DNA from: Brachypodium distachyon
Lineage: Eukaryota; Streptophyta; Magnoliopsida; Poales; Poaceae
Reading direction: 5' to 3'
Assembly (NCBI RefSeq): GCF_000005505.3
Contig: NC_016133.3
Coordinates: 52,293,237-52,357,236 of the forward strand
Length of the DNA stretch: 64,000 nt
Position numbers and translations under genes: made by a program. The notes under the pieces are model-generated. The model did not search any database and was not told the origin of the DNA. It saw only the letters and a program-made list of their open reading frames with translations. Positions 49,739 to 62,617 of this stretch are shown here, piece after piece (positions within the stretch are counted from its first letter, which is position 1; each line of letters begins with the position of its first letter).

Positions 49739-50025
49739 GGTGACATCCCCCACACGGTTACTGCGCTAAGGCTTGCTCTTTGTCCTTGTCATGAAGACGC
49801 TTTCGTTGCTCCTCCCTTATCCACACGACCGCGTGACCGCGTGCCGTGCAAACTACTGCATGCACCTTTTTCTCTACGAGGAAAACCTAATTGTTTGAGC
49901 ATCACTAAAAAAACATGAACTCCGCCTCCTTGGACTTGTGAAAGTGAAACAATTGTTCGTGTCTAGTCATCATGGAGTGCCAATATTATTTTTCAGAAAT
50001 TTACATCCAATGAGCGTACTTGAGA

Positions 50026-50102
50026 CACCGAGTGACAAATTCCCTTGGGGGAAAGCAAGATACACGATCATTCCTACCGAGTGACAAATTCCCTTGGAGG
50101 CA
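50026..50102. repeat. short direct repeat, about 52-bp spacing
   Basis: CCGAGTGACAAATTCCCTTG occurs near 50029 and again near 50079. The bases between the copies are unrelated. Confidence 0.75.
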
Positions 50103-50515
50103 ACAGATTCATTAGAACTTCAAAAACTTAATTCAACACCACGTGGAGGGGCCAGGAAGAGACTGAACGACATGCGATGAAATGAAGGAGATATGAGGAA
50201 TTGTTTTGCAGGCGCTCGAGGATGGGAGATGAAGAGAGTGAGGAAGGCTACGACACCGTCTCACTAGTTGTTGCTAGGGTTGACCTAATTTCTTTTTAGC
50301 ATCAAAATGTATGCGGCGGCGGCGCAGGCATCTTCACGATCCCATGAAAGGTGAACGAGAGGTGAGGAAGGAGGAAAGTTGTAGACATGGGGACCAATGT
50401 CAGTGGTTGAGTTGTCAGTGAGGCAGAGGTGGGATGTGTGATTTCGATCTTACAGGTGGAAGTTTGTTGGCAAATTCATTGTGTCTAGATTATCCATCCT
50501 TCCCTTACAATGCTA

Positions 50516-50791
50516 CTCCCTCTATCAGCGAAAGAGTGTATGTTTGAGATTTTCCAAAAAATAAATAAGCATTGAGATAGAAAATGCATTGTGAATGTGC
50601 CAACCACTATCTCTTTCCTCTTTAATTTTCCCACCTCCAATGAGTTAAGTGCGTGATGAAATGTCATTGATTTTCGTGTAGTGAGAGAGAAGCATTTTTT
50701 CTTAGTCTATAGTGCTTTGGAAATAGGGAAATACACTATTTTGTTGGAGAAATTTGAAACCCAAACGTACAATATTTATGGACAGAGGGAG
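50516..50791. mobile_element. Stowaway-type MITE, 276 bp
   Basis: The left end CTCCCTCTATCAGCG and right end GACAGAGGGAG are flanked by TA. Inner pairing includes GTGTATGTTTGAGATTT with the right-side AATTTGAAACCCAAACGTAC region, diverged. Confidence 0.7.
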
Positions 50792-52175
50792 TACAACACG
50801 GTCACATATTTTATATGGATCTAGTAATTTTCGTTACTAGTTCATCACGTTGTATTAAAAAAGACGGGTACGTGAACAATGGAGAGGATGAGGCTGGAGG
50901 CTGGACTTAAAAGCGAGTGATCTGAAGCGGGTGGTCGAGGCGTGAGCGTTGGGATTGTCGCTCCAGTGCACGATGCGGCGAAGTGGGCTTGGGATCACCT
51001 GACGATAGCAGAAGTACCAAGCGGATAATTCAACTGTCTAGTAGGTGAAGGGGAATCATCCTAAATGTCCATTTCTACTTGGGACAACATCCTACACCAA
51101 GTCCGCCTCACAACCAGCTTGGCATATTAAATAGTCTCCTCTCTCGGGCAACATTCATCTTTGGAGAGCTTTCAATTTCTCTTGTTGTTGGTTTAGTGTT
51201 CATTTATTGCTCCGTTAGTGTCGAGCGAAGACTAGGTCATGCGAAGGTGCACTTGCCAATCGCGATTCATGCCCGTAACAAAATTTGAACTTTGCGAACA
51301 AGCCTATGAATTCCATTTTTTTATTCCATATATAATAGCGTGCTATCATGTGCAAACCCGTCTTTATGTTTCGTGGATATTTACAAGACTAACGATTGAA
51401 TGTGTTGATTAGTATGCCGTAATTTAAATTTAGATTGCTAGTTGGTCCTTGAGTAATTTATGTGACAGTAAATCTCAAACCATGAGCCAACCACTCGGTC
51501 ATTTGTAGTAAGCCTAGGTTGGTTGCACGTAATATCAAATTTGTGCACGGAATTAAAGTCCATGTGGCGATTAGATATGGAGCCAGAGCTAGGGAAAATG
51601 AGATTTCTTGTGATTAATTCTCTAACATATGTAATTTTTTTGAGAACTTTTGAACATTTTAAAATGGAGTTTGCAAAGTTTATACTATAAAAATGGTTTT
51701 CACCGGATACGACGCCAACATAAATAGGGTTATATTTTAGGTGAAAGGGGGCAATGAATGTCAACACGTCACTTGTCAATTTCACCATAGTTATTTTTGG
51801 TGTCAATCCCTGTGTGGCTTTGATGTTATGATCCGTAGTTTGTATCATGGTATTAGACTCTTTTTCATTTAATGGTTCTTATGGCGGGATGCTACAAGAT
51901 CAAAGCATATGGTTTCATGGGCAATTTAATTTATCTTTTTATGGCTCCTGTTAACATGTACGTATTTCAATATATTTGTGTGCTCCTGTATTTTATATGG
52001 TACAACCTGTGTGGGTCGTGCTGCACGTGCAAGCTTATATCTCTACACCACGACACTTATTTAAAGTAGCTCATTGTGGAAAACAGTCATAAAAAAACTC
52101 GAAAGACATGTTTATATATATGGAGCACTCTTTAAGACGTGTGTGCACACTTACTACTAGCAAGTAAAATTGCTA

Positions 52176-52240
52176 CCATCTTCGTCCGGAAATAAATGAT
52201 TTTTATAAAATCAAAGTCAATTATTTCCGGACGGAGCGAG
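52176..52240. mobile_element. short Stowaway-type MITE, 65 bp
   Basis: The arms CGTCCGGAAATAAATGATTT and its complement (AATTATTTCCGGACGGAGCG) form a hairpin with TA flanks. Confidence 0.75.
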
Positions 52241-53172
52241 TAATTGGTTTATGTATTTGTCAGTAAATGCCAAATAAGTGACACAGAGGACCTAAAATAT
52301 CCACATCAGCAGATTCAGGCTCTTGCTGGTTGTCGCAACAAAGTGAATCTCAGCCATGGTATAACATGACATATCTAACAATCGCCTTGATGTTTTCTCC
52401 TGCTACTTTTCTAACAGGTTGTTGATAAGGGGTGAAATGAAGTTTATCGGCAATCATTGGATACTCCTCGCGGACTTTTCTTTTACCTTATTATCGAATG
52501 AGAGATGGCACGCCTCAGGTAGCTCCACCCTGCATAGAAAAACAATTCACAAGCTGATCCGTCACAGTCCATAATACCTTCCTTTGTTAGCAATTGAGAT
52601 GTAGTACTGGTTTAACCGGAACTGCTCAAGGAACGGAATGCTGATTTTCTGTACCATAATGCAAGTGACATCTATCTCCGTCAATGTGTACAGAGATGCA
52701 GGTTCGCATCACAAGTCCGATGGCGAGGGAAGAAACGCGCTTCGGTACGAAACAGACATGTGGTTCGTCAGGCATGGGCCTGGACTGTGGACCAATTGCA
52801 AACCTCCAAGCCATTAATGAGCTAGATGGATCACCGGAAAGGGAAGCCTAGCTGCAGATGCCAATGTTCTACGAAACAAAACTGCAAATGCATGCCACTG
52901 GACGAGCCGAGTCGCGTAATCGAAGTCCGTATGTCGTCACTTGTGAAAAAAAAACCCCGGTGCTGTTCGTCTCCATAGCATCAGTCCACCATGCGAGAGG
53001 ATGCAGTGTCAGTTGTTCGGAGATTGCGTTGAAGACTTGAAGCGAGAACGCCCGTTGAAGCAAACAAAATTCCACATGATTCTTATGGCAAAAGACAATG
53101 CTTGGCGGGATCTCGGGTGCGTGTCTAGACGATGACACGAATTGTATGCGTGCGGCGTACCCAACTTATAAT

Positions 53173-53257
53173 TAGCATTCTGGGGCGGGCCATGCATAAT
53201 GGCGATTGTCATTTAGCTTCGTACTAGCATTCTCGGGTGGGCCGCGCAGCATGGCGC
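53173..53257. repeat. imperfect direct repeat, two copies
   Basis: TAGCATTCTGGGGCGGGCCA is followed about 52 bp later by TAGCATTCTCGGGTGGGCCG, and each continues to a CATGGCG/AATGGCG end. No coding role is seen. Confidence 0.65.
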
Positions 53258-54037
53258 TCATGGTGCAAGTCCCAGCTTGGTACGTAGCTTGGCTGCAATC
53301 GGTAGGTGGTCAACTAATAACATGGATGTGATACAGGCGGGGATCTTTTGGCTGGCGACAGCTTTGTTAGTGAAACCTTCTTTTCAAGCAGGCCAACAAA
53401 GCCGTATTAAATTAACCAACCTTATAAGGAATATATATATATAAAAAGGAAATTATACATCGCCGGTGGCACGCTGTGAGTGAAGCTCCATGTATTTTCT
53501 GAATCACCCATCAAAAAATATGAGAAACCATAAACATTGAACGCACCTGGGGCGGTGATCGATGATTTTCTAAAAGTACACAGTTTGTCCCCGTTAAAAA
53601 AAAATCGTCGAATCGCAAAATTTTCACCAGCACGTGACGTAAGGATCTCAAAGCCATGAAAGATCTTGCAACAAAAGCATCATGACACATCTAAAAAAAC
53701 GCACTAAATCCGTATGAACATATCCGTGAGAACACAAACATAAAATCCGTAAGATCGGATGCATCAAACCTGCGGTGAGTAGAACACTCTTTTCCCGCTG
53801 TACCGCCAGCAGAGGAACAACCAGAGTACCTTTCTCGATGGCATCGCACCCTCCATGATAGCATCGTCGATGAAGACCACACGATTCAAATTAGTAAACA
53901 CTCATGCATGGAGGAGACCCAAGGTTCCCATGCTCACAGCGCGAGACGAGGCGAACTGATAAATTCCGGTGAAGACAATGAGATGAGATCTAACCCAAAA
54001 CCCCGGATTTTTTTTTTGAGAAACCCAAAACCCTAGA

Positions 54038-54130
54038 TGGTGGCAGTTGTCTTTTTTTGTTTGTTTGAGAAACATGGTGGCAGTTGTCTTTTCTTTTTTT
54101 GAGGGGACGGTGGCAGTTGTCTTTTCTTTT
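54038..54130. repeat. three-copy repeat of GGTGGCAGTTGTCTTTT
   Basis: The word recurs near 54042, 54074 and 54109, each followed by a T-rich tract. The period is about 32-35 bp. A fourth related word (GGTGGCAGTTGTCCGG) lies near 54.44 kb. Confidence 0.8.
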
Positions 54131-55422
54131 TTTTAGAAACATTTGGCCTTATTGATTCGATAAACAAAATACAAGTAATCGAAGTTGAAACGAAAACCAA
54201 CAACAAAAAACCCTAATGAAAATAAAAGTTACATCAAGATTCTTTGAAGTAAATAACTCTTGATCCGTCATCCGTATATTGAAAACTCTCCATGTCTCCG
54301 TGATGAAATTGCAGAAGACCAAAACTGCACAAGCTGGACTAATCTTATAGGTTTTGAAAAGCCACATGAGTCGCTCACCGCAACCGATGAGAACTTAATA
54401 TCGTTGAACGCACTCTGGCCTGGGACACCAATGGGCGGTGGCAGTTGTCCGGAAGGAGTTTTTGGGCGGTACGCCAATGGGCCACTTAGGGCCTTTTTAG
54501 CGTGAGTTCATTGCCAACGCTTCAAAGCTTTTAGACACCATTGCAATGGGCATAAAGGATTTGCCAACCCATGGTTGCCAAAAATTTGACAAGATTTGCG
54601 AAGAATGATACGAAGAAGTTGGCAAGATTTTTTGACAATCAATTTTTTGGCTACCAACCAAACAAACACCAAAATAACATTGGTTATCAATTTTTTGGTA
54701 GGACAAGTTTTGTCGTGAAACAAACAGCCCCAAAAGCTTCAGATTAAAGGCCGACGCCAGAAGCTCAAGTCTTGCACGGGCATAAAAGGGTAAAAGCCCA
54801 AGTCTTGTATGGACATAAAAGGGTAAAAGCCCAAGTCGAGAGGAAATAACCACGGGCCCACGAGCACGTCGAAGCCGAATCGACGCGTCCCCAAGGTCGG
54901 CGGCCGCCGCCTCGTCGTGTTGCAACTTGCAAACCGCCGGGAGCATGGAGACGCCGTGAACTGAAGTCTCGGAGCCGGTAAGATACCTACAGCCTCACAA
55001 AAAATTTAGCACGTTCGATCTGCGGTTTCGTCTTTTTGTTAGCGGTAGCACTTGATGATGCTAGATTTGCGAGAGATACGTGGAATTTTTGTGTGAACTT
55101 GTTTCCGCGAAATTGCCTTTCTTCCCTTCCTTATCAAATTGTTCACCCGCACCAAATGGTGGACGCCGCCGCCTCTGTTGATCAGTTCCAGGGACATAGG
55201 CGCGCGACGCGGGTCAGGGCTGCGCCGCTGCGGCAAAGGGAGGATTAGCTGGCTTTCGGGAGTGGAGAGGGAAAAAAAATCTGTGCACTCAGATCACGGC
55301 CCAACAGTGGGAAATCTGAACTAAGAAACGAAGGAGGAGCCGCCAAGCCGATCGGATGCCAAGGAGTCAAGGCCGAACATATTGTTGTCAGATGGCAAAA
55401 GTCACGTACAAGAACTGTACTA

Positions 55423-55535
55423 CTTCCTCCGATCCTAAATTGTTGTTGAAATATCACATGTATCTAGACGTTTTTTAAGAATAGATGCATTCATATTTGA
55501 GCAAATTTGAGTCAAGAATTTAGAATCAGAGTGAG
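55423..55535. mobile_element. Stowaway MITE, diverged
   Basis: The left end CTTCCTCCGATCCTAAATTG and right end GAATCAGAGTGAG have TA flanks. The core has ATGTATCTAGACG and GCATTCATATTTGAGC. Confidence 0.8.
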
Positions 55536-55862
55536 TACAAAATACAAATACACATGGAAAATCGCTTTGTTCAATTTACAATATGCATGTAGACATAACA
55601 GGTACACACATCATATGGGGTACATGACCGCGTGGGAGACTAACTACATAGGAAGCAATCAACAATTACCTCATGCTGTGATATCAAGCCTAAATATTTC
55701 TTTCGTATGACTAGCTACTAACGATCTACACGAGCAAGGAGGTGCCCTAAAACGACCTCGGTATATATACAGACTTCATCACCTAGATATGCAACCTTTA
55801 TATGATTATTTCTTGAATCGTGCATTTAGCTGCAAGTGGCCAGATTGAGTTGACAAATGATG

Positions 55863-58800
55863 TCAGTGCTTAGGGAAGAGCTGAATGTGAAAGCCATCTG
55901 GGAAGCTCAGTCCCGGGGTACGGACTATGTTCCCACCTTTTACTGTCCTCCATCTGAAATGCCAAAGTTTCATGTTTATTAGGAACACTTGATCTCACCA
56001 TTTTAGAAGGAAACGCTACATGTATAAATATATTTACTGATGATGAACTGCATGTACCTGTATTTTGTCACCAGGCTGTGAATGAAGGTTGCCATCAGCA
56101 CCTTGCTAAGGTCGGTACCAACACAGAACCGGAGACCCCCACCGAAGGCCATGAAATGCTTCGTGCCACCGGTTATTTCAATCTTGTTCTGCATAAGCAA
56201 GATCCAGTTCAAAACACAACCTAGGTAGGCATTACATTCATGTCTATGTGCATCATATGCATCTTGCATACAAGGCAATGCAGATGCACATATGCATTGG
56301 GATGGGAGGCTCTTCTAGAAACGGATATTATTCTAACGCGAATTCACTAGTATTAGCTTCAGGTAACTGTTTCTATTTTCCTACTGCTACATGTTCCTTA
56401 TCGGCACAGCAGCCGATATTAATTAACATTTGGCAATATGCTGCTCCATAAGCTGACTTGATCACTCACAGATGCGTAGGCTAATCACGTGGCACGCAAG
56501 TGCGCGCACAACACAGAGAACTGAGCTTATTGTTACTGCACTTCCAGGTTCAGGCGTTCAGCCCCTAGATACACTACCAGAAACTTGACTTTTGTGTTCG
56601 ACACCTAATATTCTTCTCTGCTTTTACTGTGGGGATATGCTAAGTAGCACAACCTGCAGCATTGATGAACTGTCCGATTGGAAGCCTAGAACTCGGGCTT
56701 ACTAGTACATCACTAACTAGTCAGGAACCATACAAATAGGCTATTTGGTGTTAAGTACACGATTCTGGTACGTTTTTCCAAAGTGTCAGGTGCAGTTGTT
56801 TGACACTCTTTAGGCTTGTCAGAGATTTACACCATATGAACTTCTTTAAGAACCGCTCACTAAGTGAGATTCGTCTTCCTGTTCATTGTATTACATCTTT
56901 CCAAGTTACTAAATTCTCATTATTCTTCCAAGTTGGTAGTAAAGTATAATTTGGGGGGAAATTCCACAATTCAAGCATTACATTGAATCATTGACTGACT
57001 GTTGCTATTAGGTTTCAGTAGCTTGCAATTGCAAATACTTCAGGGCATGATTTATAGGCTACAGTCGTTTTCTTGGGGCACTGGAAACATTGTAAGTTTA
57101 AGCAAAGCAATACCCTGAGGCTACCGCCTATATATAGTTTAGTCCGCTGATGATGGGCCATGCCGGCAGTTCAGTTTGATTTAAACGCAGTGAAACCCTA
57201 ATATTCAGCTCAAATGCAAGTTTAAATAGAGTTGATCTCATATATCTTGCATAAAAATCAACAAACCTGCCACCTCCATGGATTAAACGCCAATGGATCT
57301 TCGTAAATCTCGGGATTTAAGTGCACTGCTGGAGGACACACCATGACTGCCCACCCTGCTGGAATGGTGTAGCCTGCACCCAAAGGAGAAAATACATGAT
57401 ATAATACAGGTTAGCTTTCTAACTCACCCAAGAACAAAATGTGCCTCTGTTCAAACACGCCAAGATATTTGTGTACTCAATCTACCTTTGAATTCAATGT
57501 CTTGCAAGGCCTTCCGAAAAATTCCCGGCACGATGTTGGCTAGCCTTACAATCTCCAACGTGACCTTCATGAACAAGGTACAGAGGTCAGTTTTTCTTCC
57601 TTTCATTTCCTTAACTTCGATAAGATAAAACTATATATATGTATCTGCTCTCTCTCGTGGACCACGCATCTGGTCGTACAGTTACACAACACAAATCAGG
57701 CACTTGCGTAATCACATTGTTCTGTCAGTGTTCCTGTGATTTGCCACTATCATAATTATGCCCTAATAGCGATTCATTAGTTTCTGCTGCGAATCGTGGG
57801 GACTTCTTAACTACGCAGTTTGCACCATAGCTTAGCTGATAGCTAGTCCCGGTTAGGCTCACCTGGTACGTGAAGGTCATCGATTTGTACTCGGCCCATG
57901 TGAGCCCGGCATCCGGGTCCTCCCTGTCCCTAACAATCGCCTCATGTTCCTCCTGGCCACACAAAGAGAATTGTCTCGTCAATTGTTTTTTCGTGCAAGT
58001 AGCTCGGCGGGTTAGCTAGCTAGCTGAATGCCTTGCTCAGGCGTACAACGTGCATGCAGCAAGTAGCTTAATTTTATATACTGACCGTTAACGCCTCGAG
58101 CACCCTTGGGTTCTCGGTCAGGAGCTTGATGCCTAGCGTGAGTGCCAAGGCCGTCGTCTCGAAGCTTGCGAAGAGGAGCACGAACATGAGGTCGAGCGCG
58201 ACGGCCTCCGTCAGCACCGGCTTCTCCCTCCTCAGCTCCTCGATCATCACGTCGAGGAAGTCCTCGCGCTGCCTCGACGGATCGGCCATCCTCTCCCTCA
58301 TCATCCTCTTGAGCACCTTCATGGCCTCCCTCCTCCCCTGCAAACACGGGCACCCTCGATCAGCTGATCAGAGAAGCTTAACAGAATGGGTTCCCGTGAG
58401 AACCATTGACTGTGCATGCATGCATGATCGTCTGGCGAGCGTTGACCTCAAAGGCATGTGCAGTTTTGTTCGAGCACTACGGTAGCTGCCCAAGAGATGC
58501 ATTATGTGTGCGTACCTTCATGCACTCGTGATATGCAGTGCCGGGAATGTTCACCGGGAACGAGATAAGCCCGCGGATGAAGGCCACAAAGTTCTTCCTC
58601 AGGTTCTCGGACGATTTTGTCGGCTCGTAACCGATCAGCTTCTTCGCGGTGATGTCAAAGATCATCTAGAAGAAGTTTCAATAGATGCAGCACATCAGCA
58701 ATCAATCTCTCTAATTACCCTGAAGATGTTGCATTAGTGTTTCATGTCAACAAGAGATATATATGGTCGGTCAATCTTACGGTGGAGAGGCCATCCTTGA

Positions 58801-59467
58801 GCTCGACGCTGGGCAGGCCGGCCCAGGAGGCGAGGGTGGCACGGCAGGCGGTGTGCGTCTCGGCGAGGAGCACCGCCCGGAGGTTCTCCTGGCCGTAGAG
58901 GCGGAGCACGAGCGTCTTGAGGTACTTGTACATGAAGCCGTGCAGGGAGCCGACGTTGTCGCGGCCAAAGATCTCGGTGAACGTTACCGGGTACCAGCTC
59001 TCGAACAGCTTCCCCTCCTGCTGGAACACGTAGTGGTTCAGGTCCGGGTCCGCCGACACCACCATCGGCCGCCCGACGACGCTTGTCTTGAAGATGGCAC
59101 CGTACCTACATATACATCCATTAATTTTCCATTATCCATCATACTTACGGATATGCAATGTGATGATGCATGTGGTGATCTGCTTGCAATTGGGTTTGGA
59201 GTTCTGACAGTGGCCAGCTACGTGTGCGAGAGCGTGGTTTGAAAAAAAACTGTACCTGTTCATCCTGTCTTTGACAAAGGAGGAGACATCGCAAGTAGGG
59301 TTAGGAGCGAAGAACTGCATGGTCTCGCCAAGGAGAGGGAGGCCGAGGGAGCCCGGAGGCAGCCGACCGTTCACCTTGGGGTGGCTCCAACGGTACGCCC
59401 ACAGGATGGAAGCTACAACCATGGCCGAGGCAACAGCCCATACTGCCCAACAGAGGGTTGTTGCCAT
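55863..59467 (-). CDS. CYP87A3: cytochrome P450, CYP87A subfamily
   Basis: ER-bound haem monooxygenase. Nine exons: 59256-59467, 58781-59105, 58516-58665, 58086-58337, 57863-57952, 57486-57564, 57267-57373, 56058-56188 and 55863-55953. All introns are GT-AG with consistent phases, giving 478 residues. The ATG at 59467 is the first in frame; the codon pair before it is TTG-GAG-type sequence with no ATG. Residues 3-25 form the membrane anchor and LPPGSLGLPLLGE is the proline hinge. The I-helix motif is A-S-F-E-T-T (286-291) and the K-helix is E347-I-V-R350. The haem loop is FGGGLRFCVG, with axial Cys427. MIFDITAKKLIGYEP, LISFPVNIPGTAYHECMK and TIPAGWAVMVCPPAVHLNPE are close to CYP87A proteins as I remember them. 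The rice member CYP87A3 is reported as auxin-responsive; the substrate is not settled. The symbol denotes the closest remembered rice relative. No damage was found. Confidence 0.95.
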
Positions 59468-59643
59468 GACCTCCAAGCCCAGGTAACAATCGAGAAGATT
59501 ATTACTATTAGCTTGTGTTTATCGATCGACGATCCTCTTAGGTCAAGGGCAATGGCGGCGCGGAGGCAATAGAACCTAGCTAGTGTTGCAAGATATGGCT
59601 GCAACCAAGTGTATACGGAGAGCTGTTATGGAGATTGCTTTGC

Positions 59644-59653
59644 TTTTTATAAA
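59644..59653 (-). promoter_or_regulatory. TATA box of the P450 gene
   Basis: The minus strand reads TTTATAAAAA about 180 bp upstream of the ATG. That would put the transcription start near 59.61 kb and give a leader of about 150 nt. No other TATA-like word is closer at a suitable distance. Confidence 0.6.
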
Positions 59654-61743
59654 CGCTTCAGCAGAATGCTGCGAGGGGCTAGGGACGACATAAACAAATG
59701 GAGGGAGGAGAATTATTGCCGCAGAATCCTTCCAAGTGTTTTTCCTTTTTGGAAAGAATCCACCCTGAAGCTCGTGTATGTGTTGTTATGTTCCCACGAG
59801 TGTGCTACATGCCACAGGAAGCAAGCTGTTCTGTTCTGAACTTTTTAGAACGGCTGCCTGTTTAAGGCTGGCTGTGTCCGTGTGCTTGAGTTAGGATGAA
59901 AGCAAGTACAGCTGCAGCAGTGGATTGCTGGCTGTTCTCCAGACCGTGAGCTGTTCTGTTAGATCAGTAGTTCAGGTAGTATTAACCTGCTATATTTTGA
60001 ATGTTCCTTCCTTGTGTCTTCCCTTTTTTCTTGTCTACGGTTCGGACACAATGACCTTTTTAGTTGGGCAAAATTAAACTGCTAGTCTTGCAAAAGTGCA
60101 ACCCTCCCAATAGCCAATTTGAGGATCAATCCTGAATGTAGATTAGCATGGTACGCAAATATGGAGGAATTCATATATACTTGTGCACTCTCATGACTAG
60201 GGCAGTATTTTGGAGACTAAAATTAGCGCTCTAGTACTTGTAAACTTTGTGGATAAGAACACCTTCCGTTCGTGTCTGTGACAACGAGAAGCAGCAGAAG
60301 AAATGGATAGATCAAAGCGCTCCAGTAGAAGAAAAGGGTTGAATATGCACCGGCAGACCAAGATTGTCAAATTGACAGCGAATCGAAAAGCAAAACCTCT
60401 TTAGTCTGTTGCTGTCAGCATCGATCGATCGAGTAAGACGTCGCGATCACAAGTGTGGTAGACGTACCCAGCCGGCCAGCCTCCAGCTGCTAGAGGTAGT
60501 ACTACAGGCTACAGCGATGTACATGCGCCTTCTTTAGAAAATCAGGGATTTCTCTCCTGGCTCCATTTTTTGCAAATGAAACCAACGGTGTATGTACACG
60601 CCTTCTCCCATCATTCCAAACAAAGTTATAAATCTCCTCCTTCGGCTATGTTATGTGCATGCACGTGTCCCTAACAAGTGCTTTCCACGTACAATCTGCC
60701 ACCTGTATGTATGCCCACGCTCTCTTCAGGTTCATGCCGGTGCATATATGTTTTTATCTGCATGCATGCATGTTTGTCGGTCGACGAGATCAGCATCTCG
60801 TTCCTGCAGAGATGTCCGTGCATGCACCTGGCGTACATATGCACCACTGCTTTGGGCGTACGTATGCATGCATACACGTGTGCTCGTTCATGGATGAACA
60901 TTGCACGCGTCGGTCGTCGTCACATTGATTAGTTCTGCACGACTGGACGTACTGCAGGTATGAAACCGAGCCGCAGCCAACAAGAGCAGGCCGGCACCGG
61001 CATATCGCTGACGCTGACAAAGATCCCAATCTAACTAGCTTGCGGGAGATTGGAATATCATGCATATATATCTTGTAAAAACAAGTCACTGTGCTCCTGG
61101 TATATTCGCAGCTCCGTTGCATGCCGTTCTTGTATATATGCATCGTTATTCGCGTGCCCGGTTTATATATATATTAACCCGAGCCGGAGAAGTTTAAACC
61201 ACAAGCCGGAGATTCGCTAGGGACGATCGACCGGGAGGGAATGTCGATCGAGCCATTGCTTCCCAACTACCGTGATCGATTGACGATCGACGACAAAAGA
61301 TCCATGAAAGCACACGGAGATCTAGTTTTAGAACTTGGTCTCACCAGCCCGATCGACAATACATCCACACCTACATACACAACCAGGTCTGGAACAGTGG
61401 TTGCTGGACGGCTGAAGCAAGAATCTACGGACTACTTATAATTTGCATTATTCCTGTCCCGTGGCTCCCCTTTGTCTGACCCAGTTACTCACATGAATTA
61501 GTTTAAGAGGTTAAGAGCCGGGTCACAAAGTCTCCTCGTTAGATATGAGCTCACGAAGGCAAGCTGGTTCTGCATAATTTACACGGCGAATCATATCGTT
61601 CCGGCCATACCCAAATCTTGCTGATATTCGGCGTATCTGCACTTCAATCTGTAGCATCACGCTCCGAACAGGATGGCTCAACAGAGTTCCTAAAAGGAAA
61701 AGTTGTATGAGAAATCAAGCATGATACGATTGACTAACCATTA
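59654..61743. other. upstream region of the P450 gene, no further gene seen
   Basis: It includes a cluster of CATGCATG-type words at 60.76-60.88 kb and a short palindrome at 60783-60801. The 60-100 codon frames at 60.6-61.1 kb on both strands overlap each other and resemble nothing known. Confidence 0.5.
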
Positions 61744-61862
61744 GGCCCAGATTGGAATGCTTTGGTTTTTTTATGGGAGGGGCTGATATTTAGTTCAACT
61801 CCTTCCAAAGTTGAACCAAATACCAACCCTGCCTCTAAAACGGCAACAATCCAAACAGACCC
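61744..61862. mobile_element. Tourist-type MITE, 119 bp, largely palindromic
   Basis: The left end GGCCCAGATTGGAAT and the right end (complement GGGTCTGTTTGGATT) are flanked by TTA on both sides. Pairing continues inward (TATTTAGTTCAAC with GTTGAACCAAATA). The size, TTA duplication and ends fit PIF/Harbinger Tourist MITEs. Confidence 0.8.
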
Positions 61863-62617
61863 TTATAATCTGGACATTGTTTTCTTTTCTTTTTCATGTC
61901 TAGTTAGTGGTTCGTAGTTGACTGTTTTCGAGTTTGCCGACCATCGCAACATTTTAGACCGTTAGATCTTCATTCAGCGACCTAGGCTTCATCTCATTGC
62001 ATGCATCCAGTTGATCTCTTCCCTCATTGCTATCGCTGCTCTCTTCTCCTTCCTCGATTCGGGCAGCTGCCGAGCCTCTTCCCCCAACTATCATCCAGCA
62101 CCCCCCGGCCCTCCGCCTTACACCAACGCACCCAACATCACCACTGATAACTCTTTGCCCCCCCCCCCCTCACCCCCCCCCCCCCCACACACACAATATT
62201 CGAGACAGCGACTGTGGCTCGGCCTTTTGGCTCCGAGAGAAAAAAAGATCTTTTCCAAAAAGAAATAGCGTGAGTAAATCGTAGAATTTTTTTAGCGTGA
62301 GGAAAAGGAGCAATCGGTGCTTCTCAAAAGAATTTCTATTCATACCATTCCCGTCCACTTCTCTATGAGTAAACTAGGCCCTAAAAGAGTGGGCACTCAT
62401 TCTATTACGGTACTACGAAGATCGATAAACTTGTTTTACCAGCCCGTGCTAAAACAGCGCTAACTACGATCATCGGTAAATGTGTTGGCGTTATAACGGG
62501 TGTTTCTCAAAAGAATTTCTATTCATATGATTTTCCACCAGTTCTCTGAATCAAATGGGCCCAAGAAGGGCGAACATTCATTCTACAGAAGACAGGTTTG
62601 TTGGCATGATAGAGGAA
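61863..62617. other. intergenic with poly-C tracts
   Basis: A C-rich run at about 62.15-62.19 kb interrupts otherwise mixed sequence. A TTTCTCAAAAGAATTTCTATTCATA word occurs twice (about 62.32 and 62.50 kb) as a diverged direct repeat. No gene is seen. Confidence 0.5.

Larger units (their letters stand above)
49744..55862. other. intergenic between solo LTR and P450
   Basis: It holds MITEs at 50516-50791, 52176-52240 and 55423-55535 and short direct repeats near 50.03, 53.2 and 54.05 kb. A possible degenerate Tourist-like element lies at about 54.49-54.73 kb, with a right end reading CAAACAGCCCC. Positions 54.9-55.25 kb are GC-rich without a recognisable gene. The last part is the P450 3' flank. 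Confidence 0.5.

Noticed and set aside
54486..54730. possible Tourist element ending CAAACAGCCCC
   Set aside because: The left end (GGGCCTTTTTAGCG) pairs poorly and the 3-bp flanks (TTA and AAA) do not match. It is kept only as a mention.
54497..54946. 149-codon minus-strand frame
   Set aside because: It runs through repeat-like DNA (duplicated GGGTAAAAGCCCAAGTC words) and has no recognisable domain.
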